Below, piece after piece: positions 1 through 8,580 of a stretch of DNA of 64,000 nt (within the stretch, counting starts at the first letter, position 1; each line of letters opens with the position of its first letter). Source of the DNA: Actinosynnema pretiosum. Lineage in GTDB: Bacteria; Actinomycetota; Actinomycetes; Mycobacteriales; Pseudonocardiaceae. Location: the NCBI RefSeq assembly GCF_024171695.1, contig NZ_JAMTCF010000003.1:295548-359547 (forward strand), written 5' to 3'. The notes beneath the pieces are model-generated. The model did not search any database. It saw nothing but the letters and a program-made list of their open reading frames with translations, and was not told the DNA's origin. The position numbers were made by a program, and so were the translations under genes.

Positions 1-2675
1 TTGCCGTTGCTCCTCGACGGAGACGGCGGGGTCGACTCGTCCTCGTCCTCCTCGCGGCTCCTGGACGTCGAGGACGGCGGCGCGGAGGACGGCGTGCTCG
101 GCTTGGCCGAGGAGGTCTTCACCGGGTTGTTGTACTGGCCCAGGGGCTTGGCCTTGTCGAAGGTCTCCTTCGGAGTCCCGTCGAGGGCCTTGTCCATGAA
201 CTTCTTCCAGATCTGACCCGGCAGGCCGCCACCGAAGATGGGCTGGCCCGCGGCGTTCTTCAGCGCCACGTTGCCCTCGTTGCGGCCCATCCACACCGAG
301 GCCGACAGCGACTTGGTGTAGCCGACCATCCACGCCTTCGAGTTCTGCGAGGCGTCGTCCGGGAGCTCGTGCGTGCCGGTCTTGCCCGCGCACTCGCGGC
401 CACCCGCGCACGCGATCTTCGAGTGCTGCGGGATCGGCTTGAGCGCCTCGGTCACGTTGTCCGCGATGTCCCGGTTGAGCTGGGAGTTGGTCGTGTCGAA
501 GGCGTCGCGCTTCTGGTCGATGTGCTGGTGCAGGATGGTCTCGCCCGACGAGTCGGTGATCTTCGAGACGAAGAACGGCTCGTGGTGGACGCCGCGCGCC
601 GCGAACGTCGCGTAGGCCGAGGCCATGTCGAACGGGCGCACCCGCGCGACGTCACCGCCCAGCGCGATACCGGTGTTGGGCTTGCCGCCGCCCTCGCCGA
701 CCAGGGTGTCGATCTTCTGACCGCCGACCGAGACCTGCTTCGGGATGCCCGCGGCCCAGGCCGCCTCGGCCACCGCGTCGGCGCCGGTGTGGTTGAACAC
801 CAGGTCGTAGAACACGGTGTTCAGCGACAGCCTCATCGCCTCGCGCAGCGGGCACTCCGGGCCGCACGAGTTGGTGGGGTCGGAGGCGTTGCGGATCTTG
901 GTGTCCATGCCGGGGAACGACTTGGGCGACACGCCGTCGAACGGGGAGCCGAGGCCGAACCCGTCCTCCAGCGCCGCCACCAGGTCGAAGGGCTTGAACG
1001 ACGAGCCCGCTTCCTGGATGGTGCCGGTGGCGTAGTCCAGGCCCATGCCGTCGGAGCCGCCGTAGTAGGCGAGCACCGCGCCGGTCTTCGGGTCGATGCC
1101 GGTGAGCGAGGTCTTCAGCTCCTCGGGCTCGCCCTTCATGACCTCGTTGACCGCGTCCTCGGCGGCCTGCTGCATCTTCTGGTCGATCGTGGTGTGGATG
1201 ACGACGCCCTTGCGACCCGCGTCCTCCTGGGTCATCCCGATCGGGTCCCTGGACATCTCGTAGAACACCTGCTGCTGGATGAACGCCCTGGGACCGGTCA
1301 GCGCGTTCTCGGTGACCTCCTCCAGCGGCGCCATCGGCGGCTGCTGCATCGAGTCCGCGGTGGCCTGGTCGATCATGCTGTTCTTGACCAGCTGGCCCCG
1401 CACGTACTCCCAGCGCTCCTTGACGTACTCCGTCTCCTCGGAGCGGCCGGGGTTCTGGATCATGCCCGCGAGGAGGGCGGCCTCGGCCTGCGAGATGTCC
1501 TTCAGGTCCTTGTTGAAGTACATCTTCGCGGCGGTCTTCACGCCGTACGCCGACCTGCCGAAGTAGATCGTGTTCAGGTAGGCCGCGAGGATGTCCTCCT
1601 TCTTCTGCTGCTTGGACATCTTGTACGCGCGGACCATCTCGTTGAACTTGCGCGTGAGGGTCGCGGACTCGTCCTCGGTGGCCTTCTTGACGTACTGCTG
1701 CGTCAGGCCCGAGCCACCGCTGTCGCCGCCCTTGATCTGGTACCAGACCGCGCGGGCGATCGCCGTGAAGTCGAAGCCGGGGTTCGTCATGAACGTCGGG
1801 TCCTCGGCGGCGAAGACGGCGTTCTTGACGACCTCGGGCAGCTCCTCGTAGGTGATCATCGACCGGTTGGACCCGCTGTCCGCGATCGTGGTCATCGGGG
1901 ACCCGTCGGCGTACAGGATCGTGATCGCCTTGCCCTGCTGGGCGGCGATGTCCTCCGGGTTCGGGACGTCGATCACCTGGTAGGCGATCGCGAAGGCGAC
2001 CACCGGCGACAGGATCATCAGGCCGAGCGCCACGTAGGAGACCCGGCGGACGCGCCGCCAGATCTTCTTGCGGCGCAGGGCGCGCTCCTCGTCGTCGGTC
2101 AGCTCGTCGTCGTAGTCGTCCTCGTCGCCCTCGTAGAAGGCGTCGATCTCCTCGTCGGCCTCGCGGTGCGTGAGCAGGTCGGGCTCGCGCTTCGGCGGTG
2201 GCGGCGGGGTGAGCGCGGGCAGCATGTCCGTCGGCTCTTCGCCGGGCCTGCGCTCGGGGCCGGGGCCGCCGGGGCGGCGCGGACCGCCGGGACCACCCGC
2301 GCCCAGGTGCCCGCCGGGCGGCACGGGGCCACCGGGGCCGGGGCGCCGCGGACCGCCGGGGGGCATGGGGGGCCGCATGGGGCCACCGGGGGGAGGGCCG
2401 CCCAGGGGGCCGCCGGGTCCACCGGGTGTGCCGGGCGCGCCGCCGCCGGGTGTGCCGGGACCGCCTGCCCGAGGGCCGGGACCCGCACCGGGGCCGGGCT
2501 GCCGGGGGGGCGGACCGCCGGGTGAGCCGGGGCGCGCGAAACCGCCGGGCGGCATGTTCCGCTCCGGCTGGTCCTGGGCGCCCCGGCGCGGGGGCATCGC
2601 CCCGCCGTCCGGGTCCTCCCCGGTCGGCCACTGCGGCTCCCCGCCACCGTGCCTGTCGTCATGCTGGTCGTTCAC
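1..2675 (-). CDS. ponA: Bifunctional class A penicillin-binding protein (PonA-type), 3' end outside the window
   Basis: Peptidoglycan glycosyltransferase/transpeptidase that polymerises lipid II and cross-links peptides outside the membrane. The GTG start at 2675 follows a GGGAGG site 7 bp upstream; the reading frame runs off the left edge after about 891 codons. Order of domains: a cytoplasmic Pro/Gly-rich tail of about 140 residues, an acidic stretch (DEEIDAFYEGDEDDYDDE), one membrane helix, a GT51 domain (EDPTFMTNPG, GGSGLTQQYVK), then the transpeptidase with SSFKPF (SxxK), SLN and KTGTHE (KTG). The end of the visible frame is a Ser/Pro/Glu-rich tail, so little is missing. The neighbouring DUF5318, PadR and ino1 genes match the ponA1 locus of Mycobacterium. 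Family assignment is certain; the symbol rests on synteny. Confidence 0.95.
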   Translation of the reverse strand, partial: MNDQHDDRHGGGEPQWPTGEDPDGGAMPPRRGAQDQPERNMPPGGFARPGSPGGPPPRQPGPGAGPGPRAGGPGTPGGGAPGTPGGPGGPLGGPPPGGPMRPPMPPGGPRRPGPGGPVPPGGHLGAGGPGGPRRPGGPGPERRPGEEPTDMLPALTPPPPPKREPDLLTHREADEEIDAFYEGDEDDYDDELTDDEERALRRKKIWRRVRRVSYVALGLMILSPVVAFAIAYQVIDVPNPEDIAAQQGKAITILYADGSPMTTIADSGSNRSMITYEELPEVVKNAVFAAEDPTFMTNPGFDFTAIARAVWYQIKGGDSGGSGLTQQYVKKATEDESATLTRKFNEMVRAYKMSKQQKKEDILAAYLNTIYFGRSAYGVKTAAKMYFNKDLKDISQAEAALLAGMIQNPGRSEETEYVKERWEYVRGQLVKNSMIDQATADSMQQPPMAPLEEVTENALTGPRAFIQQQVFYEMSRDPIGMTQEDAGRKGVVIHTTIDQKMQQAAEDAVNEVMKGEPEELKTSLTGIDPKTGAVLAYYGGSDGMGLDYATGTIQEAGSSFKPFDLVAALEDGFGLGSPFDGVSPKSFPGMDTKIRNASDPTNSCGPECPLREAMRLSLNTVFYDLVFNHTGADAVAEAAWAAGIPKQVSVGGQKIDTLVGEGGGKPNTGIALGGDVARVRPFDMASAYATFAARGVHHEPFFVSKITDSSGETILHQHIDQKRDAFDTTNSQLNRDIADNVTEALKPIPQHSKIACAGGRECAGKTGTHELPDDASQNSKAWMVGYTKSLSASVWMGRNEGNVALKNAAGQPIFGGGLPGQIWKKFMDKALDGTPKETFDKAKPLGQYNNPVKTSSAKPSTPSSAPPSSTSRSREEDEDESTPPSPSRSNG

Positions 2676-2747
2676 GAAAAGGCCTCCCAGACCGGCGCGC
2701 CGAGTGCGCGCGGTTCGGTGGTCACACCAACCGCACCGGGAGCGGGG

Positions 2748-3152
2748 TCACTCCGACGCGGTCCTGCGGCGGGGTTTGGTCGAGCCAATCCCCCGCGTCC
2801 CCAGGACGTATGACTGCACCAGGTGGTTCCAACTGCACGTGCGGCAAACTTCAACCACGTAGACGGAGAACTCCTCGAAGAGGTTAGCCATCCGCCCGAG
2901 CTCCTCCGGCGTGCGCGCGGACCCTGCCGCGTGCTTGAGCTCGTCACCGTAGACCCAGGACACCAGGGTGAGCGGTTCCTTGCGGCACACCGGGCACGTC
3001 ACGTCGCTCGGCTCGCCGTGGAACTTCGCAGCTCGCAGCAGGTACGGGCTGGCGTCGCACACCTCCATGGTGCCCACCCGGCCAGCGTGGACCCCCGCCA
3101 GCAGCGCTCTGCGCTGCAGGGCGTAGTCCACGACCTGGCGTTGGGTCAGCAC
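2748..3152 (-). CDS. DUF5318 family protein
   Basis: Small soluble protein of about 134 residues, assigned to DUF5318, an actinobacterial family of unknown function. It has a CPVC pair near the middle and a CRTC pair near the C-terminus, a layout consistent with a zinc ribbon. The GTG at 3152 (VLTQRQVVDY) was chosen because the longer reading up to 3287 would run back over the PadR promoter region and has no family-like sequence. It lies just upstream of the penicillin-binding protein gene on the same strand with 72 bp between them, as Rv0049 lies next to ponA1, so a link to cell-wall synthesis is possible but unproven. Confidence 0.8.
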   Translation of the reverse strand: MLTQRQVVDYALQRRALLAGVHAGRVGTMEVCDASPYLLRAAKFHGEPSDVTCPVCRKEPLTLVSWVYGDELKHAAGSARTPEELGRMANLFEEFSVYVVEVCRTCSWNHLVQSYVLGTRGIGSTKPRRRTASE

Positions 3153-3261
3153 GGCCCCCAGAGTACGTGGCCCCCCGATCCCGCCGGAGGGCCGTTCAGG
3201 CCAGTGGCGCTCGTCACAGTGCCACTGTGTGCGAGATGACACAGCTCCAGGAGGGTCGGAT

Positions 3262-3278
3262 GTATCGCGTCGATATAC
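3262..3278. promoter_or_regulatory. Probable PadR operator overlapping a -10 box
   Basis: The 17-bp imperfect palindrome GTATCGCGTCGATATAC (GTAT..CG.CG..ATAC) lies 39 bp before the PadR gene and overlaps a possible -10 box, TATACT, at 3274-3279. PadR regulators commonly bind AT-flanked palindromes in their own promoters, so autoregulation of padR and ino1 is a reasonable inference. Confidence 0.45.
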
Positions 3279-3317
3279 TCGGTTCACCCATCGGCGTGCG
3301 GATCAGGGGGTGATCTC

Positions 3318-3863
3318 GTGTTGGAGTTCGCGATCCTGGGCCTGCTGCACGAGGCGCCCATGCACGGCTACGAGCTGCGCAAGCGGCTGCACGGCCTGCT
3401 CGGGGCGTTCAGGGCCTTCTCCTACGGGGCCCTGTACCCCGCGCTGCGCCGCTTGCAACGCGACGGGCTGATCGTGGAGGAGGTCCCCGGCGAGGAGGAG
3501 CGCGCCTGGAACCGCCGGACGCGGAAGGTCTACCGGCTGACCGCTGAGGGCAAGGAGAGGTTCGGGGAGCTGCTGGCCGACGCCGGGCCGCAGACCTGGG
3601 ACGACGACTCGTTCGGCGTGCACCTCGCCTTCTTCTCCCGGACGCCCGCCGAGGTCAGGGTGCGCATCCTCGAAGGCCGCAGGCGGCGGGTCGAGGAGCG
3701 CAGGGAGGGCCTGCGGTCCTCCTTAGCCGAGACCGGGGAGCGGATCGACCGCTACACCCGCGAGCTGCACCGCATGGGGTTGGAGAGCAGCGAGCGCGAG
3801 GTGCGGTGGCTCAACGAGCTGATCGCCCACGAGCAGGCCGAACTGGGTGAGCGGGACGAATGA
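3318..3863 (+). CDS. PadR family transcriptional regulator
   Basis: 181 residues. The N-terminal PadR winged helix is clear ([20 protein letters not shown], then [18 protein letters not shown]), followed by a helical C-terminal dimerisation region with a coiled-coil look. The GTG at 3318 gives the usual PadR N-terminus. Its stop overlaps an ATG at 3860, and ino1 follows with a better start 30 bp on, so the two genes are almost certainly co-transcribed. The same pair occurs in Mycobacterium tuberculosis (Rv0047c, ino1/Rv0046c). It probably represses its own promoter through the palindrome at 3262-3278, which would set inositol supply. Confidence 0.93.
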   Translation: MLEFAILGLLHEAPMHGYELRKRLHGLLGAFRAFSYGALYPALRRLQRDGLIVEEVPGEEERAWNRRTRKVYRLTAEGKERFGELLADAGPQTWDDDSFGVHLAFFSRTPAEVRVRILEGRRRRVEERREGLRSSLAETGERIDRYTRELHRMGLESSEREVRWLNELIAHEQAELGERDE

Positions 3864-3892
3864 CTGACGCAGAACAAGAAGGAGGACTCGGC

Positions 3893-4984
3893 ATGGGCGA
3901 CAAGCGCCGCACTGTTCGAGTGGCCATCGTCGGAGTGGGCAACTGCGCGGCGTCGCTGGTGCAGGGTGTCCAGTACTACCGCGATGCCGACCCGGCCACG
4001 CGCGTTCCCGGCCTGATGCACGTCCAGTTCGGCGACTACCACGTGCGCGACGTCGAGTTCGTCGCCGCGTTCGACGTGGACGCCAAGAAGGTCGGGACAG
4101 ACCTCTCGGAGGCGATCTTCGCCAGCGAGAACAACACCATCAAGCTCGCGGACGTGCCGCCCCTCGGCGTGACCGTGCAGCGCGGCCACACCTACGACGG
4201 CCTCGGCAAGTTCTACCTGGAGACCATCGAGGAGTCCGACGCCGAGCCCGTGGACGTCGTCGCGGCGCTGCGCGAGGCCGAGGTCGACGTGCTGGTGTCC
4301 TACCTGCCGGTGGGCTCCGAGGACGCGGACCGCTTCTACGCGCAGGCGTGCATCGACGCGGGCGTGGCGTTCGTGAACGCCCTGCCGGTGTTCATCGCCT
4401 CCGACCCCGAGTGGGCCGAGAAGTTCCGCGCGGCGGGCGTGCCGATCGTCGGCGACGACATCAAGTCCCAGGTCGGCGCGACCATCACGCACCGCGTGCT
4501 GGCCAAGCTGTTCGAGGACCGGGGCGTCCAGCTCGACCGCACCATGCAGCTGAACGTGGGCGGCAACATGGACTTCCTGAACATGAAGGAGATGGAGCGC
4601 CTGGAGTCCAAGAAGGTCTCCAAGACGCAGGCCGTCACCTCCCAGGTCGACCGGGACATGGGCAAGCGGAACGTCCACATCGGACCGTCGGACTACGTGG
4701 CGTGGCTCGACGACCGCAAGTGGGCGTACGTGCGGCTCGAGGGCCGGGCGTTCGGCGACGTGCCGCTGAACCTGGAGTACAAGCTCGAGGTGTGGGACTC
4801 GCCGAACTCGGCGGGCATCATCATCGACGCGGTGCGCGCGGCGAAGATCGCCCTGGACCGGGGGATCGGCGGGCCGATCCTGTCGGCGTCGTCGTACTTC
4901 ATGAAGTCCCCGCCGGAGCAGTACGACGACACCGAGGCGCGCGAGGCCGTGGAGAAGTTCATCCGCGGCGAGGTCGAGCGCTGA
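3893..4984 (+). CDS. ino1: Inositol-3-phosphate synthase
   Basis: Converts glucose 6-phosphate to 1D-myo-inositol 3-phosphate with NAD, the first step towards mycothiol and phosphatidylinositol. 363 residues, full length for the short actinobacterial form. The NAD-binding motif [16 protein letters not shown] is at the N-terminus; [15 protein letters not shown] and the LNVGGNMDF block are family hallmarks. The ATG at 3893 was chosen over the one at 3860 because AAGGAGGA at 3879-3886 is an excellent ribosome site. A strong hairpin at 5005-5050 ends the padR-ino1 unit. Confidence 0.97.
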   Translation: MGDKRRTVRVAIVGVGNCAASLVQGVQYYRDADPATRVPGLMHVQFGDYHVRDVEFVAAFDVDAKKVGTDLSEAIFASENNTIKLADVPPLGVTVQRGHTYDGLGKFYLETIEESDAEPVDVVAALREAEVDVLVSYLPVGSEDADRFYAQACIDAGVAFVNALPVFIASDPEWAEKFRAAGVPIVGDDIKSQVGATITHRVLAKLFEDRGVQLDRTMQLNVGGNMDFLNMKEMERLESKKVSKTQAVTSQVDRDMGKRNVHIGPSDYVAWLDDRKWAYVRLEGRAFGDVPLNLEYKLEVWDSPNSAGIIIDAVRAAKIALDRGIGGPILSASSYFMKSPPEQYDDTEAREAVEKFIRGEVER

Positions 4985-5004
4985 GCTGACGTCCGGGTTC
5001 TCCG

Positions 5005-5050
5005 ACGAGCCGGGCGGCCCCCCAGCGCTGGTGGGGGCCGCCCGGCTCGT
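5005..5050. terminator. Bidirectional terminator hairpin
   Basis: Perfect inverted repeat with 18-bp GC-rich arms (ACGAGCCGGGCGGCCCCC and its complement) between the converging ino1 and SDR genes; the SDR stop codon is 7 bp away. No U-tract on either side, as is common in actinobacteria. Confidence 0.85.
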
Positions 5051-5056
5051 TCCCGT

Positions 5057-5785
5057 TCAGCGCTTGGACAGCCGAAGCGACTGCCAGGACCCGTCGGCGG
5101 TCCAGCCGCCGTCGACCGGCAGCGCGACGCCGTTGACGAAGCCGCTGCGCGCGGGGTCGGCCAGGAACGCGACGGCCTGCGCGATGTCGCCGGGGAACGC
5201 GAAGCGCCCCATGGGGACGTGGTCGGTGATGTCGCTGTCGCCGTAGTGCCCGCCCGCCTGCGACTCGACGTCCATCTCGGTCTTGACCCAGCCGGGGCAG
5301 ACCGCGTTGACCCGCACCCCGCGCCCGCCCCACTCGACGGCGAGCGTGCGCGTCATGCCGATCAGGCCGTGCTTGCTGGCGTTGTAGGCGGCCCGGTCCG
5401 CCACGCCGCTCAGCCCGGCCACCGAGGCGATGTTGACGATCGAGCCGGAGCCGCGCGCGAGCATCTTCGCCCCGAGCGCCTGCGAGAGCAGGAACGGCCC
5501 GGTGAGGTTGATCTCCATGACCCGCCGCCACAGCTGCGGGGAGGTCTCCTCGAAGGGCGTGATGGCGGCGATGCCCGCGTTGTTGACCAGCACGTCCACC
5601 CGGTCCCCGACGTGCTCGGCGAGCCGCGCCACGTCCTCCTCGGAGGACACGTCCCCGACCACCCCGCCCTCGGTGGCGGCCAGGTCGAACCCGACGACGG
5701 AGTACCCCTCGGCCCGCAGCAGGCCGGCGATCTCCAACCCCATGCCCTGCGCGGCGCCGGTCACCACGGCAACTCGTTGCTCCAT
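5057..5785 (-). CDS. SDR family oxidoreductase
   Basis: Classical short-chain dehydrogenase/reductase of 242 residues. Visible motifs: TGAAQGMG for cofactor binding, NNAG in the middle, and YNASK (Tyr/Lys catalytic pair), with a C-terminal PVDGGWTADG close to that of 3-oxoacyl-ACP reductase-like and 3-hydroxybutyrate dehydrogenase-like members. The substrate cannot be told from sequence. It stands alone, reading towards ino1, with its 3' end at the shared terminator. Confidence 0.92.
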   Translation of the reverse strand: MEQRVAVVTGAAQGMGLEIAGLLRAEGYSVVGFDLAATEGGVVGDVSSEEDVARLAEHVGDRVDVLVNNAGIAAITPFEETSPQLWRRVMEINLTGPFLLSQALGAKMLARGSGSIVNIASVAGLSGVADRAAYNASKHGLIGMTRTLAVEWGGRGVRVNAVCPGWVKTEMDVESQAGGHYGDSDITDHVPMGRFAFPGDIAQAVAFLADPARSGFVNGVALPVDGGWTADGSWQSLRLSKR

Positions 5786-5887
5786 GCCGACAGGCTAGGT
5801 GTTTCACCTGGTGGGAGCAGGGGGTGATGAAGGTGCGGGCTTGTCCGGGTTCACCCGGCCGAGTCGATTCCGCACCCCGCCGCAGGG

Positions 5888-5962
5888 GGTATAGTTCATG
5901 GCGGGAGAGAGGCATCGTGGGTGCCGCTCGAGTCGCAAGGCCAGGTGCACCTGGGGTATACC
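5888..5962 (+). other. Structured intergenic segment, possibly a tRNA-like relic
   Basis: The 222-bp gap between the SDR and the DUF3800-like gene holds a 75-nt segment whose ends pair (GGTATA 5888-5893 with TATACC 5957-5962). Inside are a hairpin GGCA/TGCC with a 7-nt loop (5911-5925) and a perfect 14-bp palindrome CCAGGTGCACCTGG (5941-5954). The size and outer stem resemble a tRNA, but a normal T-arm and U33 are missing, so a working tRNA is unlikely. It may be a degenerate tRNA or a protein-binding or RNA element. Confidence 0.2.
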
Positions 5963-6007
5963 GGGACCCTGGCCTTACGCATGTCCGCAGGTCGCGCGCC
6001 TGCTCGC

Positions 6008-6601
6008 TCAGCGACCGGTGTCGACTTCGACGTCGTAGAGCCGTTCTCCCAGCAGTTCGCGGTACTCCGGCTTGCCCATCCGTCCGGCCCTGACGGCGCC
6101 CGCCACGATGTCGGCCGCCCAGAACAGCGGTTCTTCGGTTCCCCGTTGATGGGTGACCCGGAACCGGGTGCCCTTGGGCAGTTGGTAGCGGGCGCCGGTC
6201 GCGGTGGTGATGTCGTGCTCGTCCAGCTCTGCGGTCCTGGCCTCCAGGACGAGCTCGGTCACCGCGCAGCCGTGCAATTCGTGGACCAGCCGGGTCAAGC
6301 AGGCAGCCCGCGCTCGCTCCTGTCTGCGCGGGGCCACCGGCGAACCGATCGCGACCACGTGGATCCCGTCGAGCTCGGCCAAGCGGCGCGCCGCCTCGTG
6401 CCGGTACTTCTTGCTCATCGAGGTCCAGTGGAGCTTGGCGTTGCGCGGGCGACCGGGGAGAGCCAGCACCAGCTCGCGTGCCGCCTCGTGCTGCTCCGGT
6501 TCGAACACGACGGCCGCGAGCACGTAGAAGCCCTGGTTGTCCGGGCTCTCCTGGAACGACTCGTCGGCGAAGGCCCGGTGAACGGCCGACTTGATCTCCA
6601 C
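6008..6601 (-). CDS. DUF3800-like protein (RNase H-like fold suspected)
   Basis: 197 residues, soluble. The opening AFADESF followed by GFYVLAAVVF resembles the first strands of DUF3800, where an Asp-Glu near the N-terminus begins an RNase H-like active site; an Asp in the late helix WAADIVAGAVR fits the last acidic position. DUF3800 proteins are mostly uncharacterised and often occur near mobile or defence genes, but nothing of that sort is next door. The ATG at 6601 has no strong ribosome site. The family call is by motif resemblance only. Confidence 0.55.
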   Translation of the reverse strand: MEIKSAVHRAFADESFQESPDNQGFYVLAAVVFEPEQHEAARELVLALPGRPRNAKLHWTSMSKKYRHEAARRLAELDGIHVVAIGSPVAPRRQERARAACLTRLVHELHGCAVTELVLEARTAELDEHDITTATGARYQLPKGTRFRVTHQRGTEEPLFWAADIVAGAVRAGRMGKPEYRELLGERLYDVEVDTGR

Positions 6602-6652
6602 GCGGGGAGGTTACTGGTGGTTGAGCTGAACGGGCTAACGTCGCCCCCCGTC

Positions 6653-7294
6653 TCAGCCCCGTGTCAACGCCCCCACCAGCTCCCCGATCCCGCCCAGCAC
6701 CACCGCCCCCTCCAACGCCTCCGCCGAAGGCGGGAAGTCCGGGTTCGGGATCGCGTACACCGCCATCCCCGCCGCGCGCGCCGACTTCAGCCCGTTCGTC
6801 GAGTCCTCCACCGCCGCGCACCGCCCCGGTTCCACGCCGAGCCCCCGCGCGGCCAGCAGGTACACGTCCGGGGCCGGTTTGCCCGCGCCCGCCTGCTCGC
6901 TCGACACCGCCACCCGCACCAGCTCCCCCAGGCCCGTCGCCTCCAGGAACGCCTGGATCAGCACCGGCGGCGACGAGCTCGCGATCGCCACCGGCCACCG
7001 CTCGGCCACCGCGCGGACCGCCTCGACCGCGCCCGGCAGGACCGGCGGGCCCTGCTCGTACCTGCGGGCCATCTCGGCGATCACCCCGGACGACGCCTCC
7101 CCGGCGCTCAGCCGCACGCCGACCTCGCGCACCAGGTACTCGCCCCACTCGGGGGTGCTCATGCCCTGCATGGCGACCGTCGCCCCGTCCGGCCACACCC
7201 CGCCGTGCTCGGCCGCGAACGCCCTGCGGACCTCGTCCCACGTCCGCTCGGAGTCCACCAGCACGCCGTCCAGGTCGAACACCACAGCATCCAT
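6653..7294 (-). CDS. HAD family hydrolase (beta-phosphoglucomutase-like)
   Basis: 213 residues. Motif I FDLDGVLVDSE, motif II in IASSSPP, a Lys in GAGKPAPDVYL and motif III AAVEDSTNG identify a HAD phosphatase with a small helical cap, closest in style to beta-phosphoglucomutase and sugar-phosphate phosphatases. The substrate is unknown. It is divergent from the MFS gene, with the palindromic operator at 7324-7359 in the 65-bp space between them, so the same regulator may act on both. Confidence 0.92.
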   Translation of the reverse strand: MDAVVFDLDGVLVDSERTWDEVRRAFAAEHGGVWPDGATVAMQGMSTPEWGEYLVREVGVRLSAGEASSGVIAEMARRYEQGPPVLPGAVEAVRAVAERWPVAIASSSPPVLIQAFLEATGLGELVRVAVSSEQAGAGKPAPDVYLLAARGLGVEPGRCAAVEDSTNGLKSARAAGMAVYAIPNPDFPPSAEALEGAVVLGGIGELVGALTRG

Positions 7295-7323
7295 CCGGCC
7301 GAAGCTACTGCCTCGAACGGTCC

Positions 7324-7359
7324 TTCGCCATGCTAAGTAAAATCGGTTAGCATGGCGAA
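7324..7359. promoter_or_regulatory. 13-bp perfect inverted repeat operator abutting the MFS start codon
   Basis: TTCGCCATGCTAA and its exact complement are separated by 10 bp, and the right arm ends one base before the ATG at 7360. A possible -10 box TAAAAT (7338-7343) lies in the spacer, which would put transcription start about 10 nt before the ATG. The right arm replaces any normal ribosome site. A dimeric repressor bound here would block transcription of the exporter. Confidence 0.7.
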
Positions 7360-8520
7360 ATGAAATTCCGCCACCAACCCCGCCAGGTCTGGGTCACGGC
7401 GTTCGCCGCGGTGATCGCCTTCATGGGCATCGGCCTCGTCGACCCGATCCTGCTGTCGATCGCCGAAGGCCTCGACGCCACCCCGTCCCAGGTCACCCTC
7501 CTGTTCTCCTCCTACCTCGGCGTCCAGGTCCTCGCCATGCTGTTCACCGGCGCGGCCAGCGCCCGGTTCGGCGCCAAGCGGACCCTCGTCGCAGGCCTCG
7601 CGCTGATCGTCGTGGCCACCCTGCTCTGCGCCCTCGCGGGCTCGATCGGCCAGCTGATCGGCCTGCGCGCGGTCTGGGGCCTCGGCAACGCCTTCTTCAT
7701 CGCCACCGCCCTCTCCGTCATCGTCGGCGCGGCCAGCGGCGGCCAGGAGGGCGCGATCCTGCTCTACGAGGCCGCCCTCGGGCTCGGCCTGAGCGTCGGA
7801 CCGCTGCTCGGCGCGCTCCTGGGCAGCGTCTCCTGGCGCGGCCCGTTCCTGGGCACCGCCGTGCTGATGGCCCTCGCCCTCGTGCTCTGCGCGGTCTGGC
7901 TCGCCGACGACGGCAAGCGCGGCCGGGTCGGCGTGCTCGACCCGCTGCGCGCCCTGCGCCACCCCGGCCTGCTGCGCACCGCCCTGGCCTCCGCGCTCTA
8001 CACCGCCGCGTTCTTCGCCGTCCTCGCCTGGTCGCCGTTCGTGCTCGGCTGGGGCGCGGTCGACATCGGCCTGGTCTTCTTCGGCTGGGGCCTGTGCGTC
8101 GCGCTCTCCAGCGTCCTGCTGGCCCCGCGCCTGGCCGCCCGCCTCGGCGAGCGCCGCGCCGCGCTGGTCGCCGTGCTCGCGTTCGCCGCGCTGATGCTCG
8201 TCATGGCCGTGCCGGACAAGACCCTGCTGGTCGTCGCGATCATCGTGTCCGGCCTGGTCTCCGGCCTGCTCAACACCCTGTTCACCGGAACCGCGATGAG
8301 CGTCAGCCCCGCGCCGAGGCCGGTCGCCAGCGCGGGCTACAACTTCCTGCGCTGGCTGGGCGGCGCGCTCGCCGCCACGTTCGTCAGCCACCTCCCCCAG
8401 CCGTTCGTCGTCGCCGCGATCTCCTGCGCGCTGGCCGCCGCGCTGCTCGCCTTCAAGGGCGGGGACGACCGCGTCGTGCCCGCCGAAGCCGTGCTGGTCG
8501 GCGAGGACGCCGTGGGTTAA
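7360..8520 (+). CDS. MFS transporter (drug/metabolite exporter type)
   Basis: 386 residues with 12 predicted membrane helices, the normal size for a 12-TM major facilitator. The first helix pair is followed by ARFGAKRTL, matching the loop 2-3 motif of the family, and the GLSVGPLLGALLG region resembles the exporter signature in helix 5. It is probably an efflux pump for a small molecule in the inner membrane, but the substrate is not visible. Its start codon abuts a 13-bp inverted repeat with no clear ribosome site, suggesting tight repression and a very short leader. No regulator gene is adjacent. Confidence 0.9.
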   Translation: MKFRHQPRQVWVTAFAAVIAFMGIGLVDPILLSIAEGLDATPSQVTLLFSSYLGVQVLAMLFTGAASARFGAKRTLVAGLALIVVATLLCALAGSIGQLIGLRAVWGLGNAFFIATALSVIVGAASGGQEGAILLYEAALGLGLSVGPLLGALLGSVSWRGPFLGTAVLMALALVLCAVWLADDGKRGRVGVLDPLRALRHPGLLRTALASALYTAAFFAVLAWSPFVLGWGAVDIGLVFFGWGLCVALSSVLLAPRLAARLGERRAALVAVLAFAALMLVMAVPDKTLLVVAIIVSGLVSGLLNTLFTGTAMSVSPAPRPVASAGYNFLRWLGGALAATFVSHLPQPFVVAAISCALAAALLAFKGGDDRVVPAEAVLVGEDAVG

Positions 8521-8580
8521 CAAAGGGTGAACGCCGGCCTACGGTCAGTTGACCCGACCTGACCGCAGGAGGCGTTCGAC

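Noticed and set aside
369-2525. Long open plus-strand frame opposite the penicillin-binding protein
   Set aside because: High GC makes antisense frames open; the product is Arg/Leu/Val-rich without domains, whereas the minus frame carries all PBP motifs.
5888-5962. Functional tRNA gene
   Set aside because: Outer stem fits, but there is no proper T-arm, no U33 and a doubtful D-arm; kept only as a low-confidence structured element.
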